Shown piece by piece: positions 1 to 8,207 of a DNA stretch of 64,000 bases; the first letter of the stretch is position 1; every line of letters starts with the position of its first letter. The notes under the pieces were generated by a model. It worked only from the letters and a program-made list of their open reading frames with translations, made no database searches and was not told the origin of the DNA. The stretch comes from Fenollaria sporofastidiosus (GTDB lineage: Bacteria; Bacillota; Clostridia; Tissierellales; Peptoniphilaceae). The stretch covers positions 1,566,064 through 1,630,063 of the forward strand of contig NZ_OW968186.1 in the NCBI RefSeq assembly GCF_943169635.2. The letters run 5' to 3'. The translations under genes were made by a program, and so were the position numbers.

Positions 1-1147
1 AATTAAACTCGTTATCATTTAAGCTGCTCTTATGAAATTCTTGTGAATAAAAAATTTTATCCGTATCAAAGAAAAAATTCTTTCTAAGTGGCTTTAGATA
101 TGCATAACCAAAGTTATGAAGCCTCTTTTCGCTCACAGCCTTGCCCTTTATAAGACCAAGCATCTTGTGCTCATTAAAGCTTTCTGCTAAGAAGTATGTT
201 GCCTCTCCTTCGGTAAATATCTTTCCTCCGTCTTCATAATATTTCTTTATGCTTGCTAATGATTTAGATTTTTCTATTATGTCTAAGTGATCTTTTAAAT
301 TTCCACTGCCGATATATAATAAGTCAGCTTCAGGCACTTCTTCCTCGTCTAGCACCGAAAAGTACTTCACAGTAAAATATTTTTCTAGAAAATCAATATT
401 CTCTTTGTAATAGAAGTTAAATACCTTGTCATAGGCAATTGCCACAGTAGTCTTTGACTTTGGAAAATCTATTTTATCTCCTGTCTTTGCCACTTCGAAA
501 TATTTTAAAAGTTTCTCAAAATCAATTGCCTTTTCTAATTTCGCAGCTATCCTATCGAGCTTCTCATCAAAAGCCTTAATATCGCTTGGAAGCTCTAGTC
601 CAAGATCCTTATCCTCTATGACAAAGTCCTCGTCAACTTCGATATTGCCAAAAACTTCTAAACCAAGTTCCTTCTCGACTAAGTCTTTGTATATTGCATA
701 AAGCTTTGCATGCGTCTTATTAAATATAACGCCAACTATATTATCAGCGTAGCACATAAAGCCTTTTAGCTTTGCAATAAGTGAGAACATCTCGCCCTTT
801 GGTGTAAGCACTAAAACTGTTTTTAGTCCCAAGGCCTTTGCGTTGGCATATGACGATGCCTCCATGGTGTTATATATGCCGTCAAGGTAGCCCATGACGC
901 CTTCTAATACGCAGTAGTCTGCACACCCCATACCTACTTCAGTAGCGCCACTCTTTTGCATAAAGATGTCGACATTACCATAGTCCCCCTTCGATGCAAA
1001 TGAGCCAAGCTTTGAATCGATAAAATCGGGCCCACTCTTAAGATACTTCACCTTATTATTTTTATTTGCAAGCAGTCTTGCTAAAGCTAAACTTATAGTT
1101 GTCTTGCCGCTATTTGAATTCATAGCAGCTATGCATATGCCTTTCAC
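1..1147 (-). CDS. cbiA: Cobyrinate a,c-diamide synthase, partial (C-terminus beyond the window)
   Basis: At least 382 residues are readable from a GTG start that overlaps the cobD stop by 4 bases (GTGA). The N-terminus has the CobB/CbiA P-loop (MNSNSGKTT), then SGPDFID and an LEGVMGYLDG stretch typical of the ATP-dependent amidoligase domain. The family amidates side chains a and c of cobyrinate using ammonia from a C-terminal class I glutaminase. In that C-terminal part the fold is recognisable (MLGLIKGKA, KRLHNFGY, EFHKSS), but where the family has AECGG this protein reads TEGEA. The nucleophilic Cys is therefore Gly314 (codon at 206-208), while the catalytic-type His in EFH is kept. The glutaminase is probably dead and the enzyme probably uses free ammonia (inference). 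Confidence 0.88.
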   Translation of the reverse strand, partial: MKGICIAAMNSNSGKTTISLALARLLANKNNKVKYLKSGPDFIDSKLGSFASKGDYGNVDIFMQKSGATEVGMGCADYCVLEGVMGYLDGIYNTMEASSYANAKALGLKTVLVLTPKGEMFSLIAKLKGFMCYADNIVGVIFNKTHAKLYAIYKDLVEKELGLEVFGNIEVDEDFVIEDKDLGLELPSDIKAFDEKLDRIAAKLEKAIDFEKLLKYFEVAKTGDKIDFPKSKTTVAIAYDKVFNFYYKENIDFLEKYFTVKYFSVLDEEEVPEADLLYIGSGNLKDHLDIIEKSKSLASIKKYYEDGGKIFTEGEATYFLAESFNEHKMLGLIKGKAVSEKRLHNFGYAYLKPLRKNFFFDTDKIFYSQEFHKSSLNDNEFN

Positions 1148-2160
1148 TTCTCTATCTCCCTTAGTTTTTCAAGTAAATAATCATTCTCTTCACGAGTTCT
1201 TATTGCAAGGCGCACATAGTCGTTACTTATGTTCTTGTAACCTTGCATCCTTCTTATTAATATACCCTTTTCAAGCATAATCTTATACATTTCTTCGTCA
1301 CTATGTTTTTTTAATCTAAGCAAATAGAAATTGGCATCGCTATCACTCATCTCAAAATTGTCATAGCTCTTATATGCTTCTTTAAGTCTTTCTCTTTCGT
1401 TTTTATAATACTCTTTTGTTTTTGCTATATAGTCCTCGCTTCCCTTTAATAGCCTCGATGCTTCGTTTTGTATAAAGCCTATAGACCAAGCAAGGCTTAG
1501 CTCATCGTAGTAGTCCTTAAAATCCTTTGGTACATAGGCAAAGCCAAAGCGTACTCCCGGTAAGGCAAAGGTCTTAGTCATCGCTCTAAGAACAATCACG
1601 TCCTCGTCCTTAAACAAGTCTATGCTGTCATACTCATGCATAGTAAACTCTATAAAGGCCTCATCGAGTAAAAGAGTCGCGCCATGCTCCTTACAAATCT
1701 CTTGAGCTTTAATTAATTCTTCCTTCTTAAGCAGCCTTCCATTAGGATTATTTGGGTTAGTTAGTATAATTAGGTCGCCCTTCTTTAATATATCAAGCTC
1801 ATCATAGTCAATCATAAAGTCTTTATAATTTATTCTAATCAAATCTTTTTTATAAACACTTGCTCTAAGCTCATACTCATAGAACGAAGGGTCAAAAATA
1901 ACCACTCTACTTGCCCTGTATATCGCCTTATCAATTATCTCTATAGATCCATTGCCCAAGATAATGTTAGACGCATCACAAGCCAAATAAGTGGCTACAT
2001 TGTTAATCGCTTCCCTCTGTTTTATATCAGGATAGACATTGACATAATCAAAGTCTTCCTTAATATTAGAGAAAAGTATTTCGTTCATATTAAATACATT
2101 GATGTTAGAGCTGAAATCTATGAGTTTTTTGTCATAATCATAAAAATTTGCTCCGTGCAT
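1144..2160 (-). CDS. cobD: L-threonine-O-3-phosphate decarboxylase
   Basis: 338 aa, a PLP-dependent aminotransferase-fold protein. CobD makes (R)-1-amino-2-propanol phosphate for the nucleotide loop of cobalamin. It begins HGANFYDYDKKLIDFSSNIN, like the HGGN...IDFSSNINP opening of CobD. It has NPNNPNG, DEAFIEF and the PLP lysine in MTKTFALPG followed by VRFGFAY. HisC homologues are close relatives, but the corrinoid neighbours make CobD the better call. It follows the cbiK-cbiL gene by 3 bases and overlaps cbiA, so all three are probably one transcript under the riboswitch at about 3.7 kb. Confidence 0.88.
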   Translation of the reverse strand: MHGANFYDYDKKLIDFSSNINVFNMNEILFSNIKEDFDYVNVYPDIKQREAINNVATYLACDASNIILGNGSIEIIDKAIYRASRVVIFDPSFYEYELRASVYKKDLIRINYKDFMIDYDELDILKKGDLIILTNPNNPNGRLLKKEELIKAQEICKEHGATLLLDEAFIEFTMHEYDSIDLFKDEDVIVLRAMTKTFALPGVRFGFAYVPKDFKDYYDELSLAWSIGFIQNEASRLLKGSEDYIAKTKEYYKNERERLKEAYKSYDNFEMSDSDANFYLLRLKKHSDEEMYKIMLEKGILIRRMQGYKNISNDYVRLAIRTREENDYLLEKLREIEK

Positions 2161-2163
2161 AAT

Positions 2164-3540
2164 TTACTTCCTTTTCTTTAAGTAGAATAGCGATATATAA
2201 TCGTTATCCTTACGTATTTCGTCCTCATCCGTAAGATACATTTCGTTTGGCATCGATATCCTCTTAAAATATTCTGCTTCGTAAGTATCTTTAAGTTCTA
2301 AAACAGCTTCCTTGTTAATGGTGCCCTTAAGTATAACAGCTCTGTCAGGCTTTGCTGCCCTAACTAGCTCTGTGTTGTCACTTATCACAAGACTCTCGCC
2401 CTTTTCAATAAGCGGCTCTTTATTCATTGCACTTAATGCTACAAAAGATGGCATGCCATTAATAATATTTATATTTATCTTCTTATCAAGTATCTTTGTT
2501 AAGTTCATAGGTGTCGAGAAAACTGCTGCATCACCTATAGTTACAAAGCTTACGTCTCTATACTCTTTAAGCGCTTCTTCAAGTTTTGCCTTTAGCTCCC
2601 TATATAAAGCATCTGTAGCATTCTTCATGTCAAATGGCATCTTTATGATAGGTTTATCTTCTACATAGCTCATAACTGTGTCAAGAGCAAGATTGCGGCC
2701 TCTATTGTCAAGAACGAAGACAGCATTTGTATTTTTCAAAGTAAGTATAGCCTTAACAGTTAATAAGTCTTCATCGCCAGGACCAACACCAACTATATTT
2801 AGTAGCGGCTCTTCCATGGCCTTAACTTTTTCTATGCAGTCGTTTAAGATATAATCTTCTTCGCCAAGACCCTTATCTATAAGCTTCACTTCGTAGCCAA
2901 GCTTTTCTAGTTTCGACTTTATTGAGTCATCATCGTCAGGAGCAATGTCTTCAAGCATATGAACGCCTGAAACTAGCATGAATGGCCTTAGATATAAAGT
3001 TTTTGTGTCTTTAGCTAAATTTTTAACAACGCTATCAAGATCAAGATCACCCTCTATACTCATCATGTGATATTTATTGTTCTTTTCTCTAAAAGCTTCG
3101 TCAATATCTTCATATATCCTATCGGCTACATGATAAGTACCATGACCAACGTAGATGAACTCTTCGCCTTCATTTAATTTAAAGGCTGTCATGCCATCAA
3201 TAAGCTTTGCTATATCCTTAGCGTTACTGATAAATGGAGTAGTAAGTCTGTTAGAAACATCTTTTAGCTTCTTATACTCTTTACCTGGAATGATGTTTGT
3301 CGAAACGACTCTTATATCGTTATATCCAGCCTCTTTCAATTCCTTGATTGCTTCGCACTCATTATTAAAAGACATGCCTTTCTTCTCTAGTATCTTCTTA
3401 ACTATCCTAGAAGTAAAGCATATCTTTATCTCGCAGTCCTTAAATTCATTTTTAAAGCCACTCACAAACTTGTCAATGACTCTTTCGTGTTCTCTAAGCC
3501 TTGTTGTACCAAAAAAGCTTAATAGTATTGCCTTTTTCAT
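2164..3540 (-). CDS. cbiK: Sirohydrochlorin cobaltochelatase / C20-methyltransferase fusion (CbiK-CbiL)
   Basis: 458 aa from ATG 3540, which is preceded by GGAGGAATTT; a longer frame to 3660 would run through the leader terminator. Residues about 1-255 are CbiK: SFFGTT near the start, the metal-site YVGHGTYH, and GVHMLEDIAPDDDDS near the end of the chelatase. Residues about 265-458 are a tetrapyrrole (SAM) methylase: GVGPGDEDLLTVKA and GDAAVFST, most like CbiL, which methylates C20 of Co-factor II. The two steps are consecutive in anaerobic B12 synthesis, so a fusion could channel the intermediate. The CbiK half is certain; the choice of CbiL over other methylases is a judgement from the GDAAVFST block. 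Confidence 0.85.
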   Translation of the reverse strand: MKKAILLSFFGTTRLREHERVIDKFVSGFKNEFKDCEIKICFTSRIVKKILEKKGMSFNNECEAIKELKEAGYNDIRVVSTNIIPGKEYKKLKDVSNRLTTPFISNAKDIAKLIDGMTAFKLNEGEEFIYVGHGTYHVADRIYEDIDEAFREKNNKYHMMSIEGDLDLDSVVKNLAKDTKTLYLRPFMLVSGVHMLEDIAPDDDDSIKSKLEKLGYEVKLIDKGLGEEDYILNDCIEKVKAMEEPLLNIVGVGPGDEDLLTVKAILTLKNTNAVFVLDNRGRNLALDTVMSYVEDKPIIKMPFDMKNATDALYRELKAKLEEALKEYRDVSFVTIGDAAVFSTPMNLTKILDKKININIINGMPSFVALSAMNKEPLIEKGESLVISDNTELVRAAKPDRAVILKGTINKEAVLELKDTYEAEYFKRISMPNEMYLTDEDEIRKDNDYISLFYLKKRK

Positions 3541-3561
3541 AAATTCCTCCATTATATGTAC

Positions 3562-3606
3562 ACGAGAGGAAAAGAAAAATAGGAGAAGCGCGCCTTTTCC
3601 TCTCGT
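3562..3606 (-). promoter_or_regulatory. Long hairpin between riboswitch terminator and cbiK start
   Basis: A perfect 13-bp stem (3562-3574 with 3594-3606) closes a 19-base loop. It lies between the leader terminator and the GGAGG of cbiK. On the mRNA the 3' arm reads CTTTTCCTCTCGT and is pyrimidine-rich, and the loop contains TTCTCCT. Either could pair with the purine-rich ribosome binding site. It has no following T-run, so translational control or mRNA stability is more likely than termination. Confidence 0.5.
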
Positions 3607-3617
3607 CGGTTTTTTGG

Positions 3618-3651
3618 AAAATAAAAATCCTTGAATAGGGGTATCAAGGAT
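3618..3651 (-). terminator. Riboswitch-controlled intrinsic terminator
   Basis: Read on the minus strand, ATCCTTGA and TCAAGGAT (3644-3651 and 3627-3634) form a hairpin followed by TTTTATTTT. It lies directly after the cobalamin aptamer and before cbiK, the expected place for an expression platform that stops transcription when cobalamin is bound. Confidence 0.75.
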
Positions 3652-3665
3652 ATAAAACATACATA

Positions 3666-3848
3666 TTTAGTAAGTTTTTCCTTCCCACCGAAGAAGTAAC
3701 TTTATACGAACGTTCTAAAGATATCCTGACTTATAGATCAACCTCATCTAAACCTTCCCAGTTTCCCAGTGGTATACATAGACTCGTCACTATTTACAGT
3801 AGCGGGGGCTGTGCTGGACTTACACCAGCTTCCCTTTATGGTGAACAT
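3666..3848 (-). promoter_or_regulatory. Cobalamin riboswitch
   Basis: The minus strand shows the conserved order of the B12 aptamer: AAAGGGAAGCTGGTGTAA, then GTCCAGCAC, CCCCCGCTACTGTAA, ACCACTGGGAAACTGGGAAG and, near the 3' end, AAGTCAGGAT. These match the core blocks GGGAA..CGGTG..AATCC, CCGC.ACTGTAA, CTGGGAAG and GTCAGGA of the Cobalamin family. It precedes a terminator and the cbiK-cbiL gene, so it should repress cbiK-cbiL, cobD and cbiA when cobalamin is plentiful. cbiB and the short cbiP lie upstream of it and are outside its direct control unless a second element exists. Confidence 0.92.
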
Positions 3849-3853
3849 TCAAA

Positions 3854-3887
3854 AATTACACATATATGATATCATATATGTGTAATT
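3854..3887. terminator. 34-base perfect palindrome after cbiB (probable terminator)
   Basis: The arms (3854-3870 and 3871-3887, ACACATATATGAT in the core) are perfect inverted repeats with no loop. On the minus strand they are followed by TTTTTGAATG. It sits between the cbiB stop and the riboswitch, so it probably ends the cbiB transcript. A perfect two-fold symmetry could also be a protein site. Confidence 0.55.
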
Positions 3888-3912
3888 ATTTCAAGTGTAT
3901 TAATAAATTTTT

Positions 3913-4872
3913 TTATTTTAATATTAATTTTAAATATATAACAGCGATCACTAATACTAGCAAGGCTAGTGCCTTATACATCGCTTTTATGGTGAAATAA
4001 ACGCCATTTTTATTTACTTCGCCATCTATGTCGCCAATATATGGTTTATCGACTATCTTAGAAAAATATTTGTGCGGTCCACCTAAACGAATTTTTAAAA
4101 GTCCCGCTATGGGCGCTTCAAGGAAGGCACTATTTGGACTTGCGTGTGCATATCTATACTTAAAAAACGTTTTGCACGCGTAGGCGATGTTTTTATTGAA
4201 GATGTTAGTAATTAATATAAGAAGCGCACTTAATCTTGCTGGCACTAGATTGACTAGGTCATCTATCTTTGCTGCGAAAAAGCCAAGATCGCCATATTTT
4301 TCATTCTTGTAGCCCCACATCGAGTCCATGGTATTGATAAATTTATAAACCAGTCCAAGTGGTGTATATATCGCGATGTAGATAAGCGGTGCTATTACAC
4401 CATCTGAAGTATTTTCGGCGACTGTCTCTATACATGCCTTAAGTATCTCTTCTTCACTTAGTTCACTTGTATCACGGCCAACTATGTAGGAGAGTCTCTT
4501 GCGTCCTCTCTCTAGCGAATGCGCTAGCTCTTTTACTACCATATCTGCTTCGAAGTGAAGTGAGCGTGCTGCAAGGCAGACGTAGACCATGTATGAAGTG
4601 TAGATTAGATACAAATATTTATTGATCTTAAATAATATTATTGCAAAGCATCCGAATAAAAATGCAAGGCTAATGTTGAATAATACTGAGACTAGTCCAA
4701 GCAGCTTCAAAAAACCACCTCTTGCCCCTGTCCTTCGAATTAATTTTTCTTCAAAGCTAATGACATTACCCATGACCTTAACTGGATGAAAAAAGTTATA
4801 TGGGTCGCCTAAGATTAAATCAAGCACCACACCTATAAGTATGGCGATGAGCTTATAAGCCAAGTATTGCAT
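3913..4872 (-). CDS. cbiB: Adenosylcobinamide-phosphate synthase
   Basis: 319 aa integral membrane protein with several hydrophobic segments. CbiB joins the CobD product to adenosylcobyric acid. Family signatures seen are LDLILGDPYNFFHPVKVMG near the N-terminus, the loop EETILKA-like EEEILKACIETVAENTSDG, DSMWGYKNEKYGDLGFFAAKIDDL, and ASPNSAFLEAPIAGLL. Its ATG lies inside the end of the short cbiP gene (20-base overlap), so the two are translationally coupled. A palindromic terminator follows. Confidence 0.93.
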   Translation of the reverse strand: MQYLAYKLIAILIGVVLDLILGDPYNFFHPVKVMGNVISFEEKLIRRTGARGGFLKLLGLVSVLFNISLAFLFGCFAIILFKINKYLYLIYTSYMVYVCLAARSLHFEADMVVKELAHSLERGRKRLSYIVGRDTSELSEEEILKACIETVAENTSDGVIAPLIYIAIYTPLGLVYKFINTMDSMWGYKNEKYGDLGFFAAKIDDLVNLVPARLSALLILITNIFNKNIAYACKTFFKYRYAHASPNSAFLEAPIAGLLKIRLGGPHKYFSKIVDKPYIGDIDGEVNKNGVYFTIKAMYKALALLVLVIAVIYLKLILK

Positions 4873-5692
4873 TTAATTTATCTATGTCGATGGCTTCTTC
4901 AAATACTTTAGCTAGCCTATCGATTTCATTATTCATCGCATCGTGCTCTGCCATGTGAGCATTGACAGCCTTCTCATAATCATGAAGCGAGTCTTCGTCC
5001 GCTATCTCAAGCTTTGTATATGGTACTATGCCAAGACAGTCAAGACCTGTTAGCTCGTGAAGCTTTTTGATGCCCTCATCAAGTAGGCTCGCATCGCCCC
5101 TAAATTTATTGATGATGTAGCCTTTTATCCTCGCTCTATCTTTTTCATCAAGTATCATGTATGTGCCGTAGATTGATGCAAAGACGCCGCCCTTGTCAAT
5201 GTCAGCGACGATTATTGCGTTAGTGTCCGCAAGTTCAGCCATGCCAGTATTTACAAAATCATCCTCAAGTAGATTTATCTCAGCAGGTGAGCCAGCTCCT
5301 TCTATAATCATGACGTCATATTTCTTCTCAAGCTCTTCAAAAACCTCTTTTACCTTCGCCTTTAGCTCTTTCTTAATCGAGTAATACTCCTTTGTATTCA
5401 TGTGCTTGTATAGTTTGCCAAGTACATAAACATCGCTACCTGTGTCTGACGATGGCACTAGAAGTATCGGGTTCATGTACTCATCCGCCTTTATGCCTGC
5501 TGCGTAGGCTTGTATGGCTTGTGCATTGCTAATAAGTTTTCCGTCTTGAAGCTTAAATGAGTTTCTCGACATATTTTGCGATTTGAACGGACATACCTTG
5601 TAGCCCTTGTCTTTATAATATCTGCACATAGCAGTCGCTATCGTTGATTTGCCTGCTGACGATGTCGTGCCGTATATCATTATCTTTGCCAT
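4853..5692 (-). CDS. cbiP: Cobyric acid synthase ATP-binding domain, lacking the glutaminase domain
   Basis: 279 aa against about 490-510 for usual CobQ/CbiP. Residues 1-235 are a good CobQ ligase domain: MIYGTTSSAGKST P-loop, PFKSQNMSRNS, AQAIQAYAAG, MNPILLVPSSDTGSDV, IIEGAGSPAEIN, ADIDKGGVFAS and INKFRGD. It ends IVPYTK, a short linker, then a tail (DRLAKVFEEAIDIDKLNAIL) resembling the extreme C-terminus of full-length CobQ. The class I GATase domain between them is missing. No frameshift is needed: the frame is open and flanked tightly by neighbours. Likely an ammonia-dependent version (inference); a separate glutaminase subunit is the alternative. Confidence 0.85.
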   Translation of the reverse strand: MAKIMIYGTTSSAGKSTIATAMCRYYKDKGYKVCPFKSQNMSRNSFKLQDGKLISNAQAIQAYAAGIKADEYMNPILLVPSSDTGSDVYVLGKLYKHMNTKEYYSIKKELKAKVKEVFEELEKKYDVMIIEGAGSPAEINLLEDDFVNTGMAELADTNAIIVADIDKGGVFASIYGTYMILDEKDRARIKGYIINKFRGDASLLDEGIKKLHELTGLDCLGIVPYTKLEIADEDSLHDYEKAVNAHMAEHDAMNNEIDRLAKVFEEAIDIDKLNAILGL

Positions 5693-6100
5693 TTAAAATT
5701 CCTCATCATTGTATTCGATAGTACCTAAATCAGTTTCTATCGAGATTAAATTTTTCTTCCACTCTCTATATTTAGTCACTTCTTCGCCTATAGCCTTAAC
5801 TAATATTGAAACGCCAAATATTTTCGAAGCTATGATGAAGAAAGCGTTTTGCTTGTATGAATTTGGATACAAAACTATAAGTAAGCCTGAAATTATAAAT
5901 AGCATGTTCTTCTTCTCAATGCCCTTGTACTTACCATTGTAATAATCTTTAACAAGATCTAAAAAGTCATTGATAAGTTCTTGGTACTTTGCTAAATCAG
6001 TGTTCGTTTTGATGGCTTCGCCGATGTCACCAATCTTGTTCATGGCTTCATCCTTGTCGAAATTACCAATGTTCATGTCTTTTAAAAAATCAAAGTTCAT
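5693..6100 (-). CDS. Small membrane protein of unknown function
   Basis: 135 aa, not recognised. The first 60 residues are acidic and helical, with DKDEAMNKIGDIGEAIK. Residues about 66-105 contain one or two hydrophobic segments (NMLFIISGLLIVLY and AFFIIASKIFGVSILVKAI), followed by a charged tail. It starts 2 bases after the sensor kinase stop and abuts the short cbiP, so it is cotranscribed with both. Confidence 0.6.
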   Translation of the reverse strand: MNFDFLKDMNIGNFDKDEAMNKIGDIGEAIKTNTDLAKYQELINDFLDLVKDYYNGKYKGIEKKNMLFIISGLLIVLYPNSYKQNAFFIIASKIFGVSILVKAIGEEVTKYREWKKNLISIETDLGTIEYNDEEF

Positions 6101-6102
6101 AT

Positions 6103-7452
6103 CTACACTCCCTTTTTTAATACAAAATAAAAATTCGATCCTTTGCCGTAACTGCTCTCTACGCCAAACTCTGCCTTGTGAAGTAAAAGCACCTCACGAG
6201 CGATATATAAGCCAAGGCCTGTCGCATACTTTTTGAGCTCATGGTTCGCGCTCGAGATGTAGTAGCGATCCCAAACCCTCTTTATGTCCTCTTCCTTAAT
6301 GCCGACTCCGTGGTCAATAACCTCGTATCTAACAGCATTTTCTTCTTCTGTAATCCTTACAATAACGTCTTCATCCTCATTTGAATAGTTCAGTGCGTTT
6401 GATAAGTAATTATATATAACGCTTCTAATTTTTTTCTCATCAGCCATAACCATGGTATCGCCGCTCACGTCTAATTTAATTCTCTCTCTATTTTCAGCTG
6501 TATTTAATTTATCTATAATCTCCTTGGAAATGGCTTCAAGCGAAACTCTTTTTAATTCAAGTTCACCAAGGGCGCTTACGTTCTTTGATGCTTCAAGCAT
6601 CTCGTTAATCATGCTGTTTAATCTATCTGCCTCATTGATGATGGTGTCAAGATTCTCTTCACGCTTTTCTTTATTATCACCCGTTATGTCCTTAATCATC
6701 TCAGCATAAGACTTAATCACGCTTAAAGGCGTTTTGAAGTCATGCGATACATTAGCAATGATATTCTCACGAAAGTCCATAGTCCTCTTTAAATCTGCAT
6801 TTGCGCTCTCGAGACTCTTCTTAAGCTCCTCAATCTCTTCATAGCCGCCTTCTTCTTCAACAGAAAAGCTCTTTGTACCCAAAAATTTGGACGCTTCCGA
6901 AAGATTTTTGATTGGCTTAGTAAGCTTCTTTGCTAAAAAATATGATAAAACTAGAGCCAAGGCTATCGCAACGAGACTTATGTATAAAAGCTCTTCTCTA
7001 AGCATCTTTTTAACTGAACCATCTTCATCAAGATTATCAATAAGCTTCATGTATAATTTTGCGTTAACTGTTTCGTATCTCTTTAAAAATACTAAGTACT
7101 CTCTATCGTCATGCTTCTTGATATAGTCAACGCTATCTTCATTGCTTTTAACAAAATCTAAGTCTTCCTTGTCAAGCTCTAGTAAATAATTTGGGTACAA
7201 GACCAAACCATTCTCATCAAAAATAATTATGCCAAGTCTAGTCTTACTTGATACATCATTCAAAAACTTTACTAGATCTCTTCCAGTATAAGATGAAATT
7301 TCTTTTTCTGTATTTTGAATGAGCTCTCTCTTCTTTTGCGTGTATATTTCTTTGAAGAAAACTATATTAAATAGCCACATTGTTGATAGTATCAGTACCG
7401 TAAATATTAAAAAATAACTGATTAGCTTTGTGAATAATGATTTATTTTTCAT
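6103..7452 (-). CDS. Membrane sensor histidine kinase
   Basis: 449 aa from ATG 7452, which has GGAG eight bases upstream and overlaps the response regulator stop by 11 bases; a frame start at 7476 lacks such a site. TM1 is about residues 5-28 and TM2 about 155-178, enclosing an extracytoplasmic sensor of about 125 residues, then HAMP. The H-box is NVSHDFKTPLSVIKSY, the N-box NYLSNALNYS, and the G boxes DHGVGI and GLGLYIA. All catalytic motifs are intact. The signal is not deducible; linkage to corrinoid genes is positional only. Confidence 0.92.
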   Translation of the reverse strand: MKNKSLFTKLISYFLIFTVLILSTMWLFNIVFFKEIYTQKKRELIQNTEKEISSYTGRDLVKFLNDVSSKTRLGIIIFDENGLVLYPNYLLELDKEDLDFVKSNEDSVDYIKKHDDREYLVFLKRYETVNAKLYMKLIDNLDEDGSVKKMLREELLYISLVAIALALVLSYFLAKKLTKPIKNLSEASKFLGTKSFSVEEEGGYEEIEELKKSLESANADLKRTMDFRENIIANVSHDFKTPLSVIKSYAEMIKDITGDNKEKREENLDTIINEADRLNSMINEMLEASKNVSALGELELKRVSLEAISKEIIDKLNTAENRERIKLDVSGDTMVMADEKKIRSVIYNYLSNALNYSNEDEDVIVRITEEENAVRYEVIDHGVGIKEEDIKRVWDRYYISSANHELKKYATGLGLYIAREVLLLHKAEFGVESSYGKGSNFYFVLKKGV

Positions 7453-8119
7453 CTTTTTTCTCCAGCTTGTAGCCATAACCGCGAACTGTACTTATAATGT
7501 CTTTTTCAGCTCCTAGAGAGTTCCTAAGCATCTTGATGTGTGTGTCGACTGTTCTATTGTCCCCGAAGAAATCGTAGCCCCAAACATTTTCAAGTATAGT
7601 CTCACGCGATAGAGCTATGCCTTCGTTTTGAGCTAGATAAGCAAGTAGCTCATACTCCTTTGGTGTCAAATCTAATTTTTTCTCATCAATATAAGCTTCT
7701 CTCGCATCAAAATCTATTTTTAAGCTGCCATTAATATATACTTTTGCCTTTGTATCGCTTACATGTCTTGCAAGTATCGCCTTGACCCTCGCCATGACTT
7801 CGCGCGGACTGAAGGGCTTAACGACGTAATCATCGATACCTATCTCAAAACCATAAAGCTTGTCATACTCCTCGCCTTTTGCACTAAGAACAAGAACAGG
7901 TATGTCTTTTACATCCTTAATCCTCTTGTAAGCCGAGAAGCCATCAAGCTTTGGCATCATTATATCTAAGATGATAAGGTCTATATCGTTATTATTAACT
8001 TTGTTAAGTGCATCGATGCCATCCACAGCCTCGATTACATCATAGCCGTTAATGACCGAGTACTCTTTGAGCACGTTTCTTATGTTCTCATCGTCATCAG
8101 CTATAAGTATAGTCGCCAT
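7442..8119 (-). CDS. OmpR-family response regulator
   Basis: 225 aa. The receiver domain has the acidic pocket ADDDEN, phosphoacceptor Asp52 in ILDIMMP, the Thr/Ser switch in VLVLSAKG and Lys in VVKPFSP. The C-terminal winged helix contains LDLTPKEYELLAYL and NRTVDTHIKMLRNSLG. The ribosome binding site is AGAGGTG before ATG 8119. It is paired with the kinase immediately downstream. Confidence 0.95.
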   Translation of the reverse strand: MATILIADDDENIRNVLKEYSVINGYDVIEAVDGIDALNKVNNNDIDLIILDIMMPKLDGFSAYKRIKDVKDIPVLVLSAKGEEYDKLYGFEIGIDDYVVKPFSPREVMARVKAILARHVSDTKAKVYINGSLKIDFDAREAYIDEKKLDLTPKEYELLAYLAQNEGIALSRETILENVWGYDFFGDNRTVDTHIKMLRNSLGAEKDIISTVRGYGYKLEKKDEK

Positions 8120-8179
8120 ATCATCACCTCTATCAATTTTTACCCTTTAATAATCTTTTTAAACAGCATATATATAAAA

Positions 8180-8201
8180 GAGCCTTGCGTTAACAAGGCT
8201 C
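8180..8201 (-). terminator. Terminator after the selenoglutaredoxin gene
   Basis: An 8-bp stem GAGCCTTG/CAAGGCTC with a 6-base loop is followed on the minus strand by TTTTATATATA. Confidence 0.85.
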
Positions 8202-8207
8202 CCGTTC

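Noticed and set aside
3541..3660. N-terminal extension of CbiK to 3660
   Set aside because: It would translate the riboswitch terminator and hairpin region; the ATG at 3540 has an excellent GGAGG site and matches the family start.
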